Source: Sthenelais limicola (Eukaryota; Annelida; Polychaeta; Phyllodocida; Sigalionidae). From it: a DNA stretch of 64,000 bases. Below are positions 48,571 through 60,567 of the stretch, piece after piece; within the stretch, counting starts at the first letter, position 1; each line of letters opens with the position of its first letter. The notes beneath the pieces are model-generated. The model saw only the letters and a program-made list of their open reading frames with translations. It was not told the DNA's origin and did no database searches. The stretch is taken from NCBI GenBank assembly GCA_942159475.1, contig OW804102.1:23688684-23752683 (forward strand), given 5' to 3'. The position numbers and the translations under genes are program-made.

Positions 48571-49440
48571 AACACCTGATATCTAATATATACTAGCACA
48601 CTGAAACAAACATCTTCCCCATAATCTGTGCTCATTCGATTAGTATAAAGATTTAATTTCCTACTTATACACAAATTACTATTTACCTTCGCATATATGT
48701 TGTAATAGGATTAAAACAACCAGTCAACAATAAAATATAGGAACTTGGAGTATACCACTACACCCCCATCCCCCCCCCTTAACTCCCCCCTACCTCCTGC
48801 ACACCATTTGGATCTTCCCAATGACTGTATCACAGCACAGTAGTGACAATTACAGGGCCTTAAAGAGACACTTGGCACGATTTACTACCATTATCTGAGG
48901 TAGTCCATTGATTAAGTGAAATTAAGAGGATTTAAATGAGTATATATGAGGCTGTGGGAGGCAGCTATGTGAGCAATGAGTCCACCCGCTCCTCCCATAC
49001 AACTCCTCTGTAGGGATATATAGGCCCATATAGGAGCTGGTCAGGTGGCATATAGTACGGGTCTATTATATATATTCATGCATAAATTATGTACGGCGAA
49101 TAAATCTATTTGTCAAGCACAGATTCTTAAGGAGGAAGGAGGTGGATAAGTGGCTATTCTCTCATTTTATTGGTCAAGAGGTTCACGTGACTAGCTTGCA
49201 ACACATTTGGTAACAGATCCGAGTCTAGCTCTGAGAACATATATATATAGAAATATGTCAAATACATTATAAATTATATTTTGTATATAATATAGTGTGT
49301 GTGTGTCTGTGTTTGAATACATGGGTCTGCTCATTAAGAAAAATACAGTGATTAGTTTCACTAAATTTAAAAACATTTTAAGATGAGGAGAATATCACTA
49401 TAAGATCCAACATGCGACAGAGAAAGTAAGGTTGTTTTAG
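48571..49440. other. Spacer, no recognisable gene
   Basis: It holds C-rich runs near 48765-48800 and short AT and GT dinucleotide runs near 49240-49310. No gene is seen. Confidence 0.4.
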
Positions 49441-49860
49441 ATGACCTTCATTTTGTCCCACGTTTCGGGCGATGTTGCCCTTCATCCCCAAGTTCAAATT
49501 ATTCGGAGGTCGATAAGTATTATTGAAAATTGTGTAAGAAAAAGCAACGAGATGCAACAAGAGAGTGAGGTTATAGTAGAACCTTTTCAAGAAGATTCCA
49601 CCGAACCAAGGTATTTCCCAGCAGCATCCTTACCGGTTGTCTGTTTTAAAACATCACCAATCGTTCCAGATGAACTGTTAGGATAGTGGTTGGTCACCTC
49701 CAGTCATCGACGGAGTTGACTATTGTCAATCACTTATAAACAAGTACTTGTAACGCCATAAGAGGGTCTGAAATCATCCAACTAGCTGGAGATCACCCCC
49801 CCCCCCCCTTTGTGCAATTGTTAATTGAATAAAACGTTTTCAAATTCAAATTCAAATGAC
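49441..49860 (+). mobile_element. Retroelement 3' end
   Basis: Minus strand 49455-49490 has a GATGA..GGGC loop GCCC-GAAAC fold like a decayed hammerhead (the CTGATGA box reads GGGATGA). On the plus strand an 81-codon frame leads to a poly-C run, AATAAAA and a short tail of AAATTC repeats (49838-49856), as at retroelement ends. The two signals point in opposite directions, so this may be two nested relics. Confidence 0.35.
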
Positions 49861-52111
49861 CATTCAATAAAAGTATTGTTATAATTGTGATATTATATAT
49901 ACTTTATTTTTATTTTTATTTGTGCTCTAGGTAGAGCTTGTCTGTATTGTATTGTGTTGAATGACCTTCTTGCGACCTAGCTTATGTTGATTCAAGAGTA
50001 CAATTTGCATTAACGATTAATTATTATTTTTGTTGAAACTACAGTGTAATATCCAACGGTCTGTATGTAAGAACAAGACGCGAATTATCCTGTTTATTGT
50101 TTTTAGACATATTTTTAAACTTATTATCATTTCTCATAATATGCTTATAGGCCTAACCTAAAGCAGATACGTTATCGATCGCTATGACAAAAAGATCTAG
50201 ATGTATTCAGAAAGGTTGTATCATTATTTCAATTCATCATATCATATAAAAGTTTCATGCTATGACATCTGCATATAATTAGTATAATTTAATGCCCTTT
50301 TGACTTAAGCAATCAGGCAACACTGGGAATATCAACGCTCGTCGCCGAAATGTATTTTTTGTTCCTGAATAAACATATCTATAAATAAAAAATCATAAGG
50401 CATCTAAAATAGCATGTCACCGTGAAAAGGATTATAAAGATGAGTGCATTGATCGTACGTAGAATTAGGCACCCAGTGATAAAAGCTTAACAAGAATAAA
50501 GTTTTTTTAATGAAATATATAACACTAAATATCACCCCATAATATATATTTAATGTAATAAAGTCAATTGTATTTTCCTATAAATACAAATTGTATATGG
50601 TAATAACTAGAAAACTTATGTTTATATATATTTTTTACGGAAATATGTAAAACCTGCACCGACGATTAACGAATTGTAAGTAGCACTCTCTGGGACACTA
50701 CGAAAACCACCTTTGGAGTGAGAGTGACCAGGCACCCCTTGAATAAAAGTTTTTCTTTAAAAAATTGTCATGTTATACGTCTATGTTATTGATATGTAAT
50801 GATTCTTAATTTAGTTACATTAAATAGGCATGCACCTAGATAGAAAACCCACCCTAGACACAATACCAGGCAGGATAGCATGGTATCTATCCCATGAACT
50901 CTGGTTCTGACGAATAATCATGTATTGCTGTATACACATGTTGAATAATAAAAAAAGTGTATGATGTAATTATACCAGTATATATCTCCTTCAGTGTAAT
51001 GTATGTAACTAAATGAAGCGAATCTGTTCAGAATATATTATCAAATGATTATCAGGACATTGCTTCCGAGTGGGAGTGTGTCTCTGCATGAAGTAACTCT
51101 GATTTAAATGAGGTTGCTGTCCCCCCCCCCCCTGCACTGCGCTTTACGTGGCAGGAGGCAATGCTTTAATTATCAGCGATATATGGCGTGCATGATGAGG
51201 CATTTCCACAAAGATTTAAATACAAAGTGGAGGAAATGAATTGTACAGGCTTGTACTACAATTATCATTCTGACCATGAAGATTCTGGCCATGTCAATGA
51301 CCGCTTTATTTTATGGAGGATCTTCTAAACCTCATATATTATACATGTAATAGAGAAAGAGGAGAATATGTTCTAAACTTATGCAAAATATCAAGGACTA
51401 TACTTGTAAAAAGTTATGTTTTTGAAAATGTCATTACTGGCCAATTCAATATCTGATAAAATACATTAGAATTAAATAATATGTATTCTTTGTGTTGTAT
51501 ATTATTGCATCAAACTTTCCAGATATTGTAATCTTCGTCGTCTATAACACAAACATGAAAGCCTATTTGTTGTTGGTATATCGAATTTCCAATAATTTAT
51601 ATCATTATTATTACCATGCAGACACACTTGAGTTGGATAATGGGTTCAGCTGAGTATCACTATAGATACTATAGTTTATTTTCTCTTACAGCTGTGGTTT
51701 TTTTAGATTTGGTTATCATTGATGATGATGCGTAATTAGAGAATTAGGGTGACTTGGCCAACTTCACAGCCCCACAATTCTATTTACCCGCGCGACGTAT
51801 GATTTGTTTCCATTCGATCTGTAGCATTTATCAAATATACATGTGGGGGAAAACCAATGGTCAATTTATTTCTATATAGTAAAGCGTGGAGAAATACCCG
51901 ATAAATTCCCATACTAAAGCACTGTTATTTACAAGCGATTCTTTCTCATGTAGTAAGAGATACTCCCTGAAGGTGTTATGAAAATATGAGTAGACACTCT
52001 TGTTTCCATAAAACAGCCGCATATATCTTTAAAAAAGTAATTGGTAAACACAAGGCCTTGATACAATATAGATAAATAGTAAAGATAGGGTCTTGAAGAG
52101 GTTTGAGAATA
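49861..52111. other. No recognisable gene
   Basis: The only notable features are a 13-base C run at 51121 and scattered AT runs. ATGAAGATTCTGG at 51278 faintly recalls the type 2 signal exons, but no TATA box, donor or later exon follows. Confidence 0.4.
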
Positions 52112-52221
52112 AAGGGGCCAGTCCACTAAGTCGATTCTCATGAGATTTTGCGCCGCAGAGGAACCTTTTCCACTATGTTCCGTGAGAATCGATGAGAATC
52201 GGCTTAGTGGACTAGGCCCTT
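52112..52221. mobile_element. ~110 bp palindromic MITE, copy 2
   Basis: The ends are inverted over ~29 bases: AAGGGGCCAGTCCACTAAG and the complement of CTTAGTGGACTAGGCCCTT. GATTCTCATGAGA and its partners lie inside. The palindrome is more complete than in copy 1. Confidence 0.8.
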
Positions 52222-54580
52222 AAAACATAAAGCCTCGTTAGCAGGACATACCTTTTATCTAAATGCATGACAAGTTACAGCACAAGGTACAACTGCCCAA
52301 ATGCATCACACATGTTCATAAGCGGCCCTTGCATGAATACCTTTTCCGTGTACTACTCAGTAACTCTTGTTGAATGCAACCTTTACATGTGGACCATTTT
52401 CGTTACTACTTAATACTCTACGATATTCTTCAACAGGGGGAGTATGTGTGTTTGGGGCGGGAGGTGGCGGTGTGGGAGGGAGATGATATCTCTTGGATTC
52501 CCAGAAGGGTTTACAATGTTATGCTTGCCATACTATAGTGCGGATTTACTCAAAAGACCTCTGGCTAGGAGAAATCGCCTGTAAATGTACAACTTCAGTA
52601 AATCATCTCAAATAACTTAAATTCAATATTAAAAATCAGGTTCAAAATGAAGTACAACATGACCAAACAGATCCTCTGTATAAACCTTCAACCAAATACA
52701 TTCAGATGTACCGAATATTTTATCATTTATACATTATCTGACGACCTGACCCATATACCCATGTATGTTTATTCTGACTTACTTTTGACATTGTTTAAAA
52801 TAGTGTTTTCTCCCATGAGGATCTTAAGCATGAGTTAATGCACTTGGGGCAGATCTTCTGAATATGCAAAATTGGCAGCTCTACACATTTAGTAAATCCT
52901 GCCAAATTAAAAATGGCCAATGCTTGGTATATCTAAGTATATTTGATATTGCCTTGATAAACAATCTGTTTGAGTACGTTAAACAACATTACGAAAGTAA
53001 TTTTTCTCTTAAATTTACAATATTTGATAGGATTGGTGAAGGTGAATTGTACATTTTCTGACGATTTCGCCCATTTACATCAATCAATTAATCTTATGTA
53101 TTACGACATGAAGTTACTTACAAAATGTGTTGACATGTATTATAGAGTGTTTTATATTTACATTCACTACTATTTTAAGAAATGACCAGACCAGAAATGC
53201 CCTTCCTCGACTAAAAAAATCCATTCTGTCATCCTTCTCTTTCATCTGCTATATTCCACAAGGAGATACTGAGGGGTTATTTCTGTCTCTTCATAAGCTC
53301 GATACAACTGTTCAATACAAAGGGAGCGACTCAATAGATTCCCCTTAAAGCCGGAAAACAAAGACCGGGGGTAGGGGATAATGTGAATAGGATGTGAGGT
53401 CAGTCAAAGCCATATAGTCCGTCTAAAAACAATATCTCCTTCCTTTGGTCTTTCCACCACGAGGCAGATTATCCTATTTCCGGTTATATTAGCTTCCGGT
53501 TTGGCAGTTCAGATGTTATTACATGCTGGAACGGTATATATATTTAGAGGGATAGACAAGTGTTCAAGTTAGCGGAAAATTGAGATTAAATTAGGAAAAT
53601 TGACATGTCCAAGTCCCAAGAATCCAGGGGCTGGTTGCATAACAAATCCTTCTTTAGCAATTTTTCTAGCTCTGCAGCTGCATAGGAACTTCCAGGGGAT
53701 GAATTTTCCATACAGACAATGCTACTTTTAATTTCTACTGTAGGCATTTCCTACATAAGCAAGGAAAAATAGCTTATAGAACAATAGAACACATAATAGA
53801 ACACATTTTTCTCATCGAGCTCTATAGTTATATACTTTATCAAGTAGCTCAAACACTCCTATACAGTCCAGGGAAAAACCCTCAAATCAGATAAGAATCG
53901 TATGTCAGTGATTGGACGCCTACTTTGCTAATCGACTTCCAGACCTAGGACTAGGCGTTCCAATGGGATTATAATGACATTTTGCGGTCTTAATGGAATT
54001 ATAATGGCACTTCCGATTTAAGGAGAGAGGCATTCCCTTTGTTTGAAGGGGCTTCATCTTTGGACCTAGATTTTATCCAAAAAAGGTTCTGTCAGTTTAG
54101 TAGAACCATGATTTCCTTGGTTTTGTTTGTATCTCCTGACATGCTTTGATAAATACTGATCTGCTTTATTCTCCAGTCATATGAAGCTCTTGTCTTATTT
54201 ACAATGTATTATGTATATTTATCGCTTCTTGTTATACCTTTTCACCTTATTTACGGACTTTCTGGAAGACCTGTCAATGGACAGAAGATAAGTACCTTTT
54301 TCCTCTAGAGATAAAAATCTCTCTATATATATATCCTGTCAATCCCATGTACCTCGGTAGCCTGCCTGGAGAATATATATAATATTATATATTTGTGGTT
54401 GTGACTGATGATGTTTGGTTCTCTCTGTGCCCGCCTGAACTCCTGTGTACGCCGCCAGGGGTCAGTGTGTGCAGAGAGCGCCATCTCCGGGGCTAACCTC
54501 ATCACACGGCACTGTTTGTGTAGCCTACTGCAGCAACGCCCCTAGCGAGCACTGTATACATAGTGGGGGCACTGTTTCTG
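52222..54580. other. No recognisable gene; repeat-end fragments
   Basis: Strings like TCTGACGACCTGACCCATAT (52738) and TCTGACGATTTCGCCCATTT (53057) recall 44685 and 45703 near P7 and the ends of the insertion in P2 intron 2. Otherwise nothing is recognised. Confidence 0.4.
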
Positions 54581-54584
54581 ATTG

Positions 54585-54900
54585 ATGGGGTAAGGGAGTG
54601 GGGGAAGAGGGGAGAGTGGGGGGAGTGGGAGTGGGAGTGGGGGGAGTGGGGGGAGTGGGGGGAGTAGGGGGAGTAGGGGAGTAGGGAGAGTGGGGGGAGT
54701 GGGGGAGTGGGGGAGAGTGAGGGTAGTGGGGGGAGTGGGGGGAGTGGGGGAGTGGAGGGAGTGGGGGAGTGGGGGGAGTAGGGAGAGTGGGGGGGGGGGG
54801 GTGAGGGGAGTGAGGGGAGTGGGGGGGAGTGGGGAGAGTGGGAGTGGGGAGTGGTGGGTGTGGGTGTGGGGGAGTGTATGTTGGGAAATGGGGCTAGGGA
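54585..54900 (+). repeat. G-rich minisatellite
   Basis: The plus strand is a run of GGGGGAGT/GGGAGT variants with almost no C. It holds many G-tracts of three or more and could form G-quadruplexes. The 187-codon minus frame across it (Pro/Ser/His-rich) is an artefact of this repeat. Confidence 0.9.
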
Positions 54901-55959
54901 AAGGTAGGAGGTATTGAGTGTGAGAGAGAGGGGAGTGAAGTTCAGGTGTGAGAGAAGGGGAGTAACGGTGAGGGAGGGATGGAGTGGGGACTTCTGGATG
55001 AACCTTGCCACCTCTGGCCCTGTCAGCTTAAGTGTAGTACATGCTTCACACCACCATCTGTCCATGCATATATGTTGTTTATTATGTTTTTTTAATAATT
55101 TATACTGGTTTCAATGAAGTCAATATACAATGATTTAAACCCGAATGAAATGCAAATAAACGAGTTTGGCCTTGTCTTGTATTGCCATATTGCCTATCAA
55201 AAGCTGGACTCGTTCTCCACCAGTGTTGTATTATGATGTTTTAAGCGTATACTAGTAAGTAATGTATTAAATAGGAATATACTGTACAAAGCCATAACTC
55301 AGAGTAAGAGACACTTCCACACAGATCTAAAGGTAAACTGAGATCTTATTCTGTGAGGCTCTGCCCCCTCTGCCCTCCCCCACCCCCAAACCCCATGCAC
55401 GCTCTATGGTTTGGTATCCAGACATAACAATACAATGTTATTTTTCCTAGGTTTTAAGGCACAGCACAGAACAATATTGAAATACTATAACGCTTTGGTT
55501 TGGGTTTTGAATCTCAATGAAGTATCAAAAACTTAAAATTGTTAGGGTACACTTACGATAAACATATTTGTACCGCACCCCAAATGGAATGCACATCAAT
55601 AAAATATATTACTGATATTTGTGAAATATGATCATGTATCAATCATACATGAACAGATACAAGCAAGAATATAAGCGCAGGATATGACAGGATACCAATA
55701 CAGTATACATGGAAAAGCAATGCCATGCGATATGATATAAACAGTGTTATAGATACTTTAATGGGTTGATGTATTGTGATATGCGAGAAGGCACGGTGGT
55801 GAAGCCACATATATTGGATAGCTGATGTATTGTGTAGCGAGGGAAACATCACGCTCCCTATTGATATCAGTTTAGCATGCCTTTGTCTTTGTACTCAAAG
55901 ATCTGGCCCCCCCCCCCCATATGTGATGTGTGACAAGTCGCAAAATTGATATTTTCCAA
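54901..55959. other. No recognisable gene
   Basis: A 14-base C run lies near 55905. No exon, RNA or repeat of note is seen. Confidence 0.4.
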
Positions 55960-56340
55960 AGGGATTTATTCACTACATCTCTTTGTAGGTATGTTGTCAT
56001 TTCTGGGGTATCTATTGGTCTATATGATATCAATATGTGTACCAAACTATAAGACAGTGTGTTGAATATATCAGTGTATTCTCAAGGCAAGATCTAGAGT
56101 ATATTCAGCTACTTTATAAGTAGTTAATTGTCTACACAAATATATTGCAAACTTTTTTCTCAAAAAATAAAAATATCAGACTTAGAATATAGAAATACTT
56201 ATCAGTCGTCTAGTGTTTACCATCATTTGAATCTCCTTGATCTCATCTTATCAAATATGATGCTACCTCAAATTAATTTTTAATGACTTGTGATTCATTT
56301 TCCGGTAACAGCTCACATATCTCATAAAGGGTGAGCTGAT
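55960..56340. repeat. Dispersed repeat R1, full copy
   Basis: It aligns with 1120-1500 at the left end of the window, for example ATCTCTTTGTAG, AAAATAAAAATATCA and CTTGATCTCATCTTATCAAA. Confidence 0.7.
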
Positions 56341-56939
56341 CGTACAGATCTCTTCGGCTCTAATGAGTCAGAAGCATGCCATCCATTTGATTACACCCCT
56401 GTGATGTAGTTGCCCATACTTTCAGTATTGTATGCCACACTTGGTCAAGGTGGTACATAACATGAAAATTATGCGTCCCTTGGCGCACACAACAGCAATG
56501 ATCAATCACTCAAGCATAACTTACCTTCTATATCAGGTTACACCAATTCATAGACCTCACTCACCTAAAAAAGACAATAGGTAAAACATTTTAATATTGA
56601 TTTTTAACAAAAGGATAAACTATGGGTGTTACTAGTTTAATCAGGTCTATAGAATTTAACATATGTCATCACTAGATGGTCTTTGTCATGGGTTTTACTA
56701 AAGCTGTCACTCTTATACAACAATGGCAACAAAATATTGCTTAAATGTTATTTAAAGATATAAACCAGGACTTGAAATGAAATCATAGGCTTCATCGGGA
56801 GACCCAAATCGGGGGGGGGCAATCGGGGGGCAAATCGGCTGTCTGTGGGCAGGGTCTTATGTTGTTCAATAATGAGTAGGACTACACTGACTAGTAGCTT
56901 TGTTATGCTGTTTACTATTATTGACACCAATTTTATAGT

Positions 56940-57190
56940 CTACGACTAATCGTGGCAGGTGCTGCGACTTTCCAAATTAATGGAAAGTCGTGGGAGAGTC
57001 CACGATCTGTCATACAATTTTAAAATATTAGTAATTCTTACAGGCAGGCAGACTATATAATATATAACTTCACTAATATTTGAGTATCAACAAGATATTT
57101 TCACTTCTATAATGCTCACTACTCATTCTGCACATGATCGCGTGTGTATGCCGACATTTAGTTTCATATGTTTTTTTTAAAAAATAAATG
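56940..57190. mobile_element. Partial relative of the 57645 MITE
   Basis: CTACGACTAATCGT, ACTTTCCAAATTAATGGAAAGT (imperfect palindrome) and a tail like 58070-58200 (TTTTCACTT.TATAATGC, CGACATT.AG) show it is a truncated, diverged cousin. Confidence 0.5.
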
Positions 57191-57644
57191 TATACATTCT
57201 TGTTTTCCTTATCTTTACTATCAGTGCTCCTAGGGCTCCGCTGAAAATGTGCCTTTAAACGTAAGGTAAGGAAATTATAGTTGGGAGAGTTGCTGTCAGT
57301 ACAGGTATTTAAGCGTGCAGTGGGAGCATGTGAGGAGACTCATGCCCTCCCCTGTGGACCATCCCTCACTGCACCCCTTGTAGGTAAACATGACAGTCTA
57401 TTCCCCCTGGCGGCCCACAACTACCCTCCTGGGGGCTCATTTACATCTCTACCCGAATATGTACCCATCAGCTTTATGGTGCATAAATCTGGGCACTAAC
57501 TGGTGCTGTAGTGGGCTGGGGTGTGTGGGCCCTGGCAGGACAACAAGTGACTGGGGTGTGTCGGTGTGTTGTAATGGGAGTGACAAAAAGAGGAGAAGGC
57601 ACAAGTGTAGGAAGTGAGTGAGTTAGATCGGTTGCTTTACGCCC
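57191..57644. other. Unique-looking spacer
   Basis: Overlapping frames on both strands (72-100 codons) lie in GC-richer sequence. None has recognisable motifs. The last ~25 bases match 59325-59341. Confidence 0.4.
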
Positions 57645-58509
57645 TAAAGCGGTGAATACACAGTCAAGATTTGGGGGCCGATTTGGCATCCACGATTCGT
57701 CGTACGATTTGGAATTGTCCATTTGAGATCGTAGATCAGATCGTGGGTCCCAAATCGTGCCAAATGCCCTACACATGCACGATTCAGCGCCGATTTAGCG
57801 CCGATTCAGCGCCGATTTGGATGTACGATTCATCGTAGGGGGAAAAAAGTGTCTTCTGCGATTTCAAATCAAATCGCCGCTGCTTCTACGATTAATCGTC
57901 CATGTGTAGCGAGTGCTGCGATTTATCGTAGACCTTTATAATAAAGTCTACGATAAATCGTAGGTGCTTCTACGATTTTCGGATTTATTCGAAACTCGTG
58001 GGTCTATCTGCGATCTGGCAATATAAAAGAAATTAATTTTTTATATTCATTTCAACACAATCTTTTCAACACAATTTTTTCACTTTTATAATGCAGAATT
58101 TCCCTTCTACACATGTCGACATTAGGTCTCATTCTTCTCATATTTTATTTTATTTTATTCAACAATTAAAAAGAGAAAAAAAACCACCAGAAAATAGGTG
58201 ATGTGTCACAGGAAAATGAGTAACGTTATATTTTATTTCATTTTTACAGCTTTTTACTTTCTTGTTTGCTTCTAGGGTCGTTTTTTTAAACAATTTTCTC
58301 AACTCTATATTTCAGAATCTCAGATCAAATCTTGACTGCCAACCCACCCACGATTTCACTTTTTACCCACGATTTCACTTTTTTCTCCATATCGTGCATG
58401 TGTAGGTCCAAAAATAGGCACGATTTCAGGCAAATAAGCACCCACGATTAATTGTAGATCCTGAAATTGTGTCTGATTCCCAAATCATGACTGTGTATTC
58501 ACCGCTTTA
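57645..58509. mobile_element. 865 bp MITE, TA target, with recoverable empty site
   Basis: TAAAGCGGTGAATACACAGT at 57645 is exactly inverted at the right end (58490-58509). The interior is full of small palindromes built on CGATT/AATCG, such as CTACGATAAATCGTAG. At 59327-59352 the sequence TTGCTTTACGCCC..TATCAACACA is the same flank without the element, an empty-site paralogue, which supports a TA target duplication and a Tc1/mariner-type origin. No transposase frame. Confidence 0.85.
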
Positions 58510-58689
58510 TCAACACAAGTGCAGGGGGAGATAAATGTGTGATTTAATTATTAATTGTCTAGACTCATGTGCCTTTTCTAGCATATCAAAGCTCTTCTCT
58601 ACCAACCTTATCTTTAAAGTAAATTCGTTTAGAAAAGGAAATCGTCTATTTTACGGTCTGTTTAGACTTGTGTTAATAATTTTGGACTG

Positions 58690-58845
58690 CATTTCTACCA
58701 GTTCACCTCACTGGTGGTCTTCCCCTAGTAGGCCTACCTGGGGAGAGGAGGTGGAACTACAATCGCACCAGGGTTCCAACGCACAGTATGCCACTCTTGC
58801 CAGGGAGCCAAGTCAGCGCTTTAGACCGCTCGGCTACCTCACATC
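58690..58845 (-). mobile_element. tRNA-derived SINE
   Basis: Read on the minus strand, TGAGGTAGCCGAGCGGTCTA (a Leu/Ser-type A box) is followed by a B box-like GTTGGAACCC, then a body with TAGGGGAAGACCACCAGTGA. It resembles a tRNA-Leu-like head with a SINE body. Body-only relics lie in P1 and P3 intron 2. Confidence 0.75.
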
Positions 58846-60351
58846 CACATTTGTTTATTTGTATATTAAACAAAATCTTGAAAAGAAGCTAAAAATGTTA
58901 TTATATTAGAGTCACAACTGCTTCGACTAAGGAATCAAAGAACAGTGAGGGCGATCAAGGCCCCACAAGGCCCATGCGAGGTCCAAGCATTAGGGACTCT
59001 TGCGCTCATTGAGATAGGCGGAGCGGAAATTTAAAAAAACGATAGGCTGATAGACTTGGTGCTAGTCTACAGGTAGTTAATTAGTTATTTCATGACCCAT
59101 CCACAATTCTGTTTACCCGATATTGACACTATTAAAGAGCAAAACACAAAAATGTTGAAAATAGGAAAGATCATAAAATAGTATCATAAAGTACTAATTC
59201 TCTTCATTTTCAGTTTTCAAATCATCCGAACTACAGCAGTAAGGACCCCGAATAAAAGCATTTGTATAACAAAACGGATCAAAGCAACAAGAATTGAGAA
59301 ACCGTTTGTGTGAGTGAGAGAGATTGGTTGCTTTACGCCCTTATCAACACATTTAATATGGTTGTATCAAGGGCGGGAGAGCTGAGAGGGAGACAGTTTA
59401 TGATCTCCAGGAAATAGAGATAGAGAAGAAGGGAGAGAGAGACAGAGAGAGAGACAGAAAGGCACTTTTAGGTCTTACCCACGTTTGTGTCACAGGGAAT
59501 GCAGTGTTACGGATGAATTATCACACTTCCATAATGCAGACATAAACTACACATATATATCCCATTAATCTGTCTCCATACATTAATACATGATAAATCT
59601 GTGTGCATCAAATATTGCCCATGCGAATGATTACAGTGTGGTACATAGAAACTGCCCACAGTAACATCATTCATACATCAATCCATGCATATTCATGTTC
59701 ATGGTTCACTGCTCAAAGACCCACTTTATATTACCCCATGTAGTTGCTTGAGTGACCTGGCTAACCTTTGCAAACAGTAATTGAAGAATATACATACATT
59801 TATACAGGAGCTTATGAATAATCCCATGTATTTTGGGCGATTTATGTACTTAGCCCTGGCTGTTAGGAGCATCGTGGAGAGAAATACAATTAATTATGGC
59901 AAATGTGATGCATTGGCAATTACCAATGCAATTACTATAGGACCAAGGGATTGCTCTAAACTTTCGGTTTTGCAATGTGATCAGAACTGTGACTTCTCTC
60001 TCTTTATGAGGGGCTCAAACACAATAGTTATAGATCTGCTCCACTGAATACTATAACATTTAGGCTTTGTGGAATAGAACTGCATTCTCAGTTAATATCG
60101 TCTAAAGTAAAAGATTTTCTATTATTTGTTCCTTTCTAACCCATAGATTAGACATTTGACCAACATTTTAGAGGATAGTGTCTAGTTGTTTTTGCTGCAG
60201 GGCTTCATTAAAGGGCATATTTGTTATTATAGACCCTATGAAATCCGTTCCTGTCGTGGCCTCACATATTATCGCTCACCGGTGGTAAACAATTCTGCCG
60301 TTTTCTTTTAGCTGATTTGACTTCAAATACATATATTTAACGGTATATAAC
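58846..60351. other. No recognisable gene
   Basis: It holds the empty-site sequence at 59327-59352 and a GA-rich run at about 59410-59460. The 88-codon frame at 59781-60047 has no support. Confidence 0.4.
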
Positions 60352-60567
60352 CACCTATTTCACAATCTTCGAAATGGTAACAGAAGGCATATTGCAGAGT
60401 ATAAGTGGAAAAAGGCCAGACTCAGTAAAAGTATCCTAACTAAAGGTATCAGTATTTCGAACAGACTACCTGAAGTTGTACGAACAGAATTGGACCCTAA
60501 ACGATTGAAAGTTAGATTGAAACATTTATATTTGACTGACTTCATGAGGTCTGGTTTTGTGACATAA
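60352..60567 (+). pseudogene. LINE reverse-transcriptase C-terminal tail
   Basis: The frame reads HLFHNLRNGNRRHIAEYKWK and later ISISNRLPEVVRTEL, ending KHLYLTDFMRSGFVT before TAA at 60565. The NRLPxxVR motif is typical of the last residues of LINE reverse transcriptases. Only the end is present. The 3' untranslated part probably reaches the AATAAAA at about 61101. Confidence 0.75.

Noticed and set aside
51278..51330. Possible further signal exon (ATGAAGATTCTGG...)
   Set aside because: No TATA box, donor or exon 2/3 in the following kilobases.
54502..55065. 187-codon minus-strand frame rich in Pro, Ser and His
   Set aside because: It is the complement of the G-rich minisatellite; the low-complexity translation has no start, splice or domain support.
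57281..57776. Overlapping 72-100 codon frames on both strands
   Set aside because: They result from local GC-richer sequence and run into the MITE; no motif supports either strand.
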